Below, in pieces: positions 59,818-64,000 of a stretch of 64,000 bases of DNA. The number at the start of each line of letters is the position of its first letter. Position 1 is the stretch's first letter. Origin of the DNA: 21-14-0-10-47-8 sp966211795 (lineage in GTDB: Bacteria; Bdellovibrionota; Bdellovibrionia; Bdellovibrionales; Bdellovibrionaceae); the NCBI GenBank assembly GCA_966211795.1, contig CBIHNW010000022.1, forward strand, positions 14,004-78,003, in the 5' to 3' direction. The notes beneath the pieces are model-generated. The model was not told the origin of the DNA. It worked only from the letters and a program-made list of their open reading frames with translations, and ran no database searches. The translations under genes were made by a program, and so were the position numbers.

Positions 59818-61081
59818 ACATTCTCCTTTTGTATGAGAAGCGTCTACCGATAGAGCTAGCAAGAAAAGAGCCAATTTTTAAAAGCTGGTGATGTTTTTTA
59901 AGATGGATTCTTTGTGATTTATAGATTCCAGAATGCCCCGAACAGAAGTAACTGACATAGCAGGCGACCAGAGCATACGGCGCAATTTGAAAACCGAAAA
60001 TTTCCATCGCCATCAAACTGCAGGCGAGCGGCGTGTTGGCGGCACCGGCAAAAACGGCGGCGAAACCAACCGCGGCCAAAAGTGAAAACGAAACTGGAAG
60101 CACGATCGACAGCGCACTGCCCAGCGTGGTTCCCATAAATACCAGCGGAATGAATTCGCCACCCTTAAATCCCGAGCCGACCGTCAGCGAGGTGAAAAAC
60201 ATTTTCAGCAACGGTTCTTGGGCGGCGGCGGGAGTTTGCAGCGCGGATTGAATCCACTCGATCCCCAGGCCCACGTACCGATAGCTGCCCTCGAGATGAT
60301 AAAGCAGGACCAAGATCAAACCCATGACAAACGGTTTCCACATCGAATTTGAAACCAAGCGATCCAAAACTTTTTCCACCCGATGAGTGAGCTTTGCAAA
60401 TAACAACGCCGTCACGCCGAATGCCACACCGGCCATTGCGATGAACATCAAAGTCTGCCAATGGAATTCCGGAATCTGAATCTGCGGGTACTGCGAATGC
60501 GGGGCCTTCAGAATCCAAGTCACCGCAACTGCCGTGAACGAAGCCACAAAACATTCAAACCAGGCGAAAAGTCGCAGACGTCCGATCCAGATCACTTCCA
60601 TCCCAAAAATCATCCCGGCCCAAGGCGTCCCGATGGCTGCACCAAAACCAGCACCAGCTCCCGCAATCAGCAGGATCTTTCGCTCGTCTGGTTCAATCGA
60701 AAATATTTTCGCGAGCTGATCCGAAAGCGAGGCGCCCATTTGCACAACCGTGCCCTCGCGACCGGCCGAGCCCCCGAAGAGATGCGTGATCAAGGTGCCC
60801 AGCAACACCAGGGGTGTCATGCGAAGCGGGATGATGTTCTTGGGATCATGAATTTCGTCCAAGATCAGATTGTGACCCGCACGGACCGCTCGACCATAAC
60901 GCTGATACAACCAACCGATGAAAAGTCCCGCGACCGGCAATGCCCAGATCACTTGCGGATAGGTCTCGCGCAACTGCGTGGCCCAATCCAGCGAATGCAG
61001 AAAGATGGCCGCCGCCAGACCGGCCAAAACACCCGCCCCTAGACTGAGACCACTCCACCTAATGTAGCGTTTGAGATTCAT
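59780..61081 (-). CDS. CLC-family anion/proton antiporter, probably fluoride-type (CLC-F)
   Basis: The 433-residue membrane protein has about ten hydrophobic segments. The gating-glutamate motif is GGSAGREGTVVQMG (Glu109); GREGT instead of GREGP, with the preceding LITHLFGG, is typical of the CLC-F clade that expels fluoride. The usual GSGIP chloride-site motif is absent; the equivalent place reads AGHNLILDE. The second hallmark, GSGFKGGEFIPLVFMGTTLG, also fits that clade. A basic tail of about 50 residues follows the last membrane segment. No fluoride riboswitch was recognised upstream, where the divergent TMEM175 gene leaves about 70 bp. It heads an operon with the 52-residue gene and the esterase-like gene. 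Confidence 0.83.
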   Translation of the reverse strand: MNLKRYIRWSGLSLGAGVLAGLAAAIFLHSLDWATQLRETYPQVIWALPVAGLFIGWLYQRYGRAVRAGHNLILDEIHDPKNIIPLRMTPLVLLGTLITHLFGGSAGREGTVVQMGASLSDQLAKIFSIEPDERKILLIAGAGAGFGAAIGTPWAGMIFGMEVIWIGRLRLFAWFECFVASFTAVAVTWILKAPHSQYPQIQIPEFHWQTLMFIAMAGVAFGVTALLFAKLTHRVEKVLDRLVSNSMWKPFVMGLILVLLYHLEGSYRYVGLGIEWIQSALQTPAAAQEPLLKMFFTSLTVGSGFKGGEFIPLVFMGTTLGSALSIVLPVSFSLLAAVGFAAVFAGAANTPLACSLMAMEIFGFQIAPYALVACYVSYFCSGHSGIYKSQRIHLKKHHQLLKIGSFLASSIGRRFSYKRRMYDNTIESKTSGT

Positions 61082-61153
61082 GCTTTCAGGCTAAAAGAAA
61101 CGGACGCAATCTGCAAATTGCAAAATGCGATTGATGCGGCTACAGTTCGAATC

Positions 61154-61768
61154 ATGAGCACAGAAAATCTTTCGGGAATGAGCAAGAATCGACTCGAGGC
61201 CTTTAGCGACGGCGTCCTGGCCATCATTATCACCATCATGGTTCTGGAATTAAAGGTCCCGCACGGAACTTCGTTCGAAGATCTGCTCCCGCTGGCGCCC
61301 GTTTTTCTCAGTTATGTCTTGAGCTTTATTTACGTCGGCATTTACTGGAACAATCACCATCATGTCTTCCAGGCGGTCCGGAAAGTGAATGGTCGCATCC
61401 TGTGGGCCAATATGCATTTGCTCTTTTGGCTCTCGCTCACGCCGTTTGTCACCGCTTGGGCCGGCGAAAATCATTTCGCGCAAGTGCCCGTCGCTCTCTA
61501 CGGTGTCGTGCTGTTCATGGCGGCGATCTCATACACCATCTTGATGCGGGCGTTGATTTCTCATCATGGCCAAGGCTGGATCTTGGCCAGCGCTATCGGC
61601 CGAGACGTCAAAGGTTTGTTGTCATTGCTTCTTTACGCCAGCGCTATCGCCATGGCTTTTGTCTCGCCGATGATTTCGGGATTGTTGTACGCTACAGTCG
61701 CGGGGATTTGGTTCGTGCCGGATTCACGCATCGAGAAGCTTTTCAGCAAATCGAGCCCGGGAAATTGA
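61154..61768 (+). CDS. TMEM175-family (DUF1211) potassium-channel-like membrane protein
   Basis: The 204-residue protein from ATG 61154 has six predicted membrane segments. The signature RLEAFSDGVLAIIITIMVLELKVP at the start of helix one contains the FSDG motif that lines the ion pathway of bacterial TMEM175 channels, which conduct potassium. A His-rich turn (YWNNHHHVFQAV) follows helix two. It is divergent from the CLC gene with 72 bp between starts and may share control. A hairpin terminator follows. Confidence 0.87.
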   Translation: MSTENLSGMSKNRLEAFSDGVLAIIITIMVLELKVPHGTSFEDLLPLAPVFLSYVLSFIYVGIYWNNHHHVFQAVRKVNGRILWANMHLLFWLSLTPFVTAWAGENHFAQVPVALYGVVLFMAAISYTILMRALISHHGQGWILASAIGRDVKGLLSLLLYASAIAMAFVSPMISGLLYATVAGIWFVPDSRIEKLFSKSSPGN

Positions 61769-61832
61769 TGCGGGCGAAGACCGGATTTTGATTTCCGGCC
61801 TGATTCGCTGGTTGAGCGATCCTGAACTCGAG

Positions 61833-61868
61833 GGCCTTGGCGCAAGCACCAAGGTCTTGGCGTTTTTT
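61833..61868 (+). terminator. Hairpin terminator after the TMEM175 gene
   Basis: GGCCTTGGCG (61833-61842) pairs with CACCAAGGTC (61847-61856), with one mismatch and one G-U pair, around a 4-nt loop. CGTTTTTT (61861-61868) follows. It sits between the convergent TMEM175 and transglycosylase genes. Confidence 0.55.
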
Positions 61869-61873
61869 GGGAT

Positions 61874-63502
61874 TTATTCGAGCGATGAAGTCTTGTTGTC
61901 GCCGCGATTGCTGACGACCTTCTGCAGACTCATCTTTGCATCCGATGGCAAAAACAGACGATAACCCTTCGGGATGACGTAATTTCGTTTGAAGGAACGA
62001 TCCAGCTCTGGATTGTAAAGCAGGATTTGCTCGTCGGTCAGTCCCGTCCACTGCACCAGCTGCCTTGGCTTGAATGCCTTCTTCAAATGGATCGAGTCGT
62101 AAGCCAAAGGTGCTTCCGGCATGCGCTCTGGAAAAATCAAATCGCGGTACATCTGAGCGTGCACGGCTGCCAGAAAGCAAGTGTAGAAATTGGCCGAGGC
62201 AAAGTCGAAACTCTTCGAGCGGTACCGACGCACGATCTGCGCGATGTCCTTTGATCCCGTGGTCTGCATCGCTTTGCGCACGCCACCTGGCCCGTGATTG
62301 TAAGCGGTCAAGGCCAAGCCCCACTTCTTGTGCAAGATGATATAATTCTCTTTCAAAAGTTTAGCGGCAGCTTCCGTCGCCTTCCAAGGACTGCGACGCT
62401 CGTCGACCTGATCGTTGACCCGCATGAACTGTCGGCCCACGCCCGGCATGAACTGCCAGATCCCGGCCGCTCCCACTTTGCTGGTCGCGCCGATCACGAA
62501 ACTGGATTCAACAAATGGCAACCGTGTCAGCTCGATTGGCAGACCTTTGTTTTTGAAAATGGATTCCATCCCGTCCAGGTACCGGCCGCTGGTGCCCAGC
62601 GCATTCTCGAAGAAATCTTTCTGTCCGGTTTGCACTCGTAAATTTTGTGCCGACTGCAGGATGACTTTCTTGGGATTGCCGCGAATTTCTTCGAACTGCG
62701 CCAGCCACGCCAATTCCTGAGGATTCATGTCTTCTTTTTTCTTGCGGGACATTTTCTTCAGCTGCTGACGGATTTCGTTCACCCGATTGGCCACCAGCTT
62801 TTGCGCCTTCACCACGTTCAACCACTGCGCGCGTGTTGGTTGCGCCAAAGTGTCCGATACATCGACGACGTCAAAGATGATGTGCGGGTGCAACGAATCG
62901 TGAATGATTTTTTTGTTCGAATCAAATTCGGTGTAAACGCGAAACCAGAACTTCGTTTGGTTGAAGATCAGCTCTGGAACTTCGAAATCAGAATTGATTC
63001 GCCCTTGAAAGTCCGACAAAATTCGGTCCGGAGTCGCATCACTGATCAGCGGCGAATTTTCGGGTTCGATATTCAGGTAGCCAGAAAGATTCAGACTGTT
63101 TGAAATGCCCTCGTTATCATCGGCCTGCCAGAAAGGCTGACCTTTGGCGGTCGTGGTGGGCGCCGTCTCTTCGGTTTCATTATTGCTCGATGAAATCGTC
63201 GCGTTGGTCTCGGCGTCGGTCGTGATCGCGCTTTCCGTTTCCGTCGTCACCGTGAATTCCGCCGGAGTTTCTTTGCTCTCAAGCGACGCGATTTCTGCTG
63301 CGTCGGTCGCCGATTTTTTATCGGCCGCATTTGATCCATTGCCACTCGGACTTTGACTCAGCCACTGGGGGCGAGCGCCCGACAGGCCATGCTGACCCTG
63401 ATAACCTTGATAGCAGGCCACACACAGCATTCCGGCAAGAAAGCTGGTGAGACTTGCCATTGGCAAACGATAACGTGACAAAATCAGTTGAAATTTTCGC
63501 AT
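61874..63502 (-). CDS. Lytic murein transglycosylase (MltD-like)
   Basis: Such enzymes cleave the glycan strands of peptidoglycan to anhydro ends. The 542-residue protein has an N-terminal membrane or lipoprotein-like signal (about 14-31, ending LCVACYQG; the lipobox is poor). A Ser/Thr/Glu-rich linker of about 100 residues and a helical region follow. The SLT catalytic domain (about 315-450) has Glu332 in LPFVESSFVIGATSKVGAAGIWQFMP and the family AYNHGPGGV motif. A C-terminal LysM-like module (LVQWTGLTDEQILLYNPEL...IPKGYRLFLP) probably binds the wall. In a predator it could act on self or prey wall. It is a stand-alone gene. Confidence 0.88.
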   Translation of the reverse strand: MRKFQLILSRYRLPMASLTSFLAGMLCVACYQGYQGQHGLSGARPQWLSQSPSGNGSNAADKKSATDAAEIASLESKETPAEFTVTTETESAITTDAETNATISSSNNETEETAPTTTAKGQPFWQADDNEGISNSLNLSGYLNIEPENSPLISDATPDRILSDFQGRINSDFEVPELIFNQTKFWFRVYTEFDSNKKIIHDSLHPHIIFDVVDVSDTLAQPTRAQWLNVVKAQKLVANRVNEIRQQLKKMSRKKKEDMNPQELAWLAQFEEIRGNPKKVILQSAQNLRVQTGQKDFFENALGTSGRYLDGMESIFKNKGLPIELTRLPFVESSFVIGATSKVGAAGIWQFMPGVGRQFMRVNDQVDERRSPWKATEAAAKLLKENYIILHKKWGLALTAYNHGPGGVRKAMQTTGSKDIAQIVRRYRSKSFDFASANFYTCFLAAVHAQMYRDLIFPERMPEAPLAYDSIHLKKAFKPRQLVQWTGLTDEQILLYNPELDRSFKRNYVIPKGYRLFLPSDAKMSLQKVVSNRGDNKTSSLE

Positions 63503-63868
63503 TCAAACAACCCCAGTATTTTTTGAGCAACTCTGATCTACGCAAGATCCTTGCCACTCTCAAACCCCCGCTAAGCCCGCCAGGGGCACCCGTCTCTGAA
63601 CTTAATTCACGGGTGTGACAAGGAACTAGACGGGCTGCGGGTGTGAGGTGGATTGCGGGTGTGAGGTGCGGATTCGTTCACGGGCTGTGGATGTGAAATG
63701 TGGTTTCAATCGCGGGCCGCGGTTGCGCGCGAGTCGTGGCTTGGTGAAGATTCACTAGCACTAGCTCCGGCGCCGGTGTCGCGAGGCGTTTTGAGTGACC
63801 GCCAGATTGATTTCATTCTGCTACAAAAATATTTGCAAGAGTTTGAGTTTCATATTCGAAGCGCAGGG
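63503..63868. other. Intergenic region with short GC-rich repeats
   Basis: No convincing gene lies here. It holds tandem GCGGGTGTGAGGTG copies (63637-63668) with degenerate relatives at 63610 and 63684, and the motif CCGGCGCCGGTGTCGC (63767-63782), the inverse of the one at 56154. Open frames run through the hexamer array on both strands, but none has a ribosome site or recognisable protein. Confidence 0.5.
63637..63668. repeat. Tandem 18-bp-period GCGGGTGTGAGGTG repeat
   Basis: GCGGGTGTGAGGTG occurs exactly at 63637-63650 and 63655-63668. Weaker relatives (CGGGTGTGAC at 63610; CTGTGGATGTGAAATG at 63685) flank it. The function is unknown. Confidence 0.55.
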
Positions 63869-64000
63869 GTTTCGGTTTCGGTTTCGGTTTCGGTTTCGGT
63901 TTCGGTTTCGGTTTCGGTTTCGGTTTCGGTTTCGGTTTCGGTTTCGGTTTCGGTTTCGGTTTCGGTTTCGGTTTCGGTTTCGGTTTCGGTTTCGGTTTCG
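63869..64000. repeat. Perfect (GTTTCG)22 hexanucleotide array reaching the window end
   Basis: Twenty-two identical GTTTCG units fill 63869-64000 without a mismatch and continue past the window. In six frames it reads as Val-Ser, Gly-Phe, Phe-Arg, Pro-Lys, Glu-Thr or Arg-Asn dipeptides. On the minus strand the Pro-Lys frame runs on into PLRFEYETQTLANIFVAE and a stop at 63813. That would be a reasonable C-terminus for an envelope protein with a Pro-Lys linker. A rightward Val-Ser frame is also open. Neither is called as a gene. A contig-end or assembly artefact is possible. Confidence 0.9.

Noticed and set aside
61082..61153. Fluoride riboswitch upstream of the CLC gene
   Set aside because: Searched by eye because the antiporter looks fluoride-type; the 72-bp spacer shows no crcB-motif-like conserved pairing or CTGATGA-type core.
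63813..64000. Minus-strand Pro-Lys repeat protein end (PLRFEYETQTLANIFVAE then stop)
   Set aside because: Attractive, but at least one rightward frame through the array is equally open and the upstream part lies outside the window, so a gene cannot be supported.
63610..64000. CRISPR array
   Set aside because: The hexamer array has no spacers and the GGTGTGA repeats are too short and irregular; no cas genes are in the window.

Overview
This 64 kb window looks like chromosome of a Gram-negative bacterium of the Bdellovibrionota (Bdellovibrio-like) or a close relative. This is inferred from gene content and style: dense operons with ATGA stop/start overlaps, a complete C5-pathway haem cluster with unusual family members (short HemA, HemC with a HemD-like tail, ferrochelatase with an internal cysteine cluster), many sensor kinases and response regulators, a periplasmic alpha-2-macroglobulin with PbpC, and many small exported proteins. 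No rRNA, tRNA, insertion sequence, prophage or CRISPR array was seen. No database search was possible, so family names rest on motifs and overall sequence character.

Layout. 1-5.9 kb: the 3' part of an allantoicase gene and, on the other strand, a membrane cytochrome c urate oxidase (PuuD), both of purine-ring breakdown. Between them lie small accessory genes, including a lipoprotein gene apparently broken by a TG-repeat expansion; a BON-domain protein follows. 5.9-13.7 kb: pbpC and a 1931-residue alpha-2-macroglobulin, translationally coupled. 13.9-21.8 kb: a Ser/Thr/Gly-rich exported protein, then a glycan locus: glycosyltransferase, a GH1-like/RmlD-like fusion, UDP-galactopyranose mutase, GalE, and a convergent GH43-like protein. 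22-27.4 kb: a ZrgA-like zinc protein, cyanophycin synthetase and cyanophycinase, and a methyltransferase. 27.6-34.9 kb: a TPR/winged-helix protein with a beta-propeller lipoprotein, a uracil-DNA glycosylase, an RNA 2',3'-cyclic phosphodiesterase, and a LysR-YceI-pirin set. 35.3-39.4 kb: a FeeM-like acyltransferase fused to PilZ, a small Cys-rich exported protein, a GAF histidine kinase and a V4R-like protein.

39.5-50.4 kb: the haem cluster. hemA, hemC(D), hemL, a histidine kinase, an OmpR-type regulator, hemE, hemN, hemY and hemH run leftward in one tightly overlapping operon; hemB runs rightward. Together they cover glutamyl-tRNA to protohaem. The hemA-hemB intergenic region holds a Pho-box-like direct repeat that is a good candidate target of the embedded regulator.

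50.5-64 kb: a four-gene signalling operon (CheY-like regulator, outer-membrane barrel, phosphate-binding-protein-like periplasmic protein, HAMP/PAS kinase), an APP1-like (DUF2183) protein that has lost a key aspartate, a hybrid kinase, a CLC antiporter of probable fluoride type with a 52-residue overlapping gene and an erythromycin-esterase-like protein, a TMEM175-type channel and a lytic transglycosylase. The window ends inside a perfect (GTTTCG)22 array.
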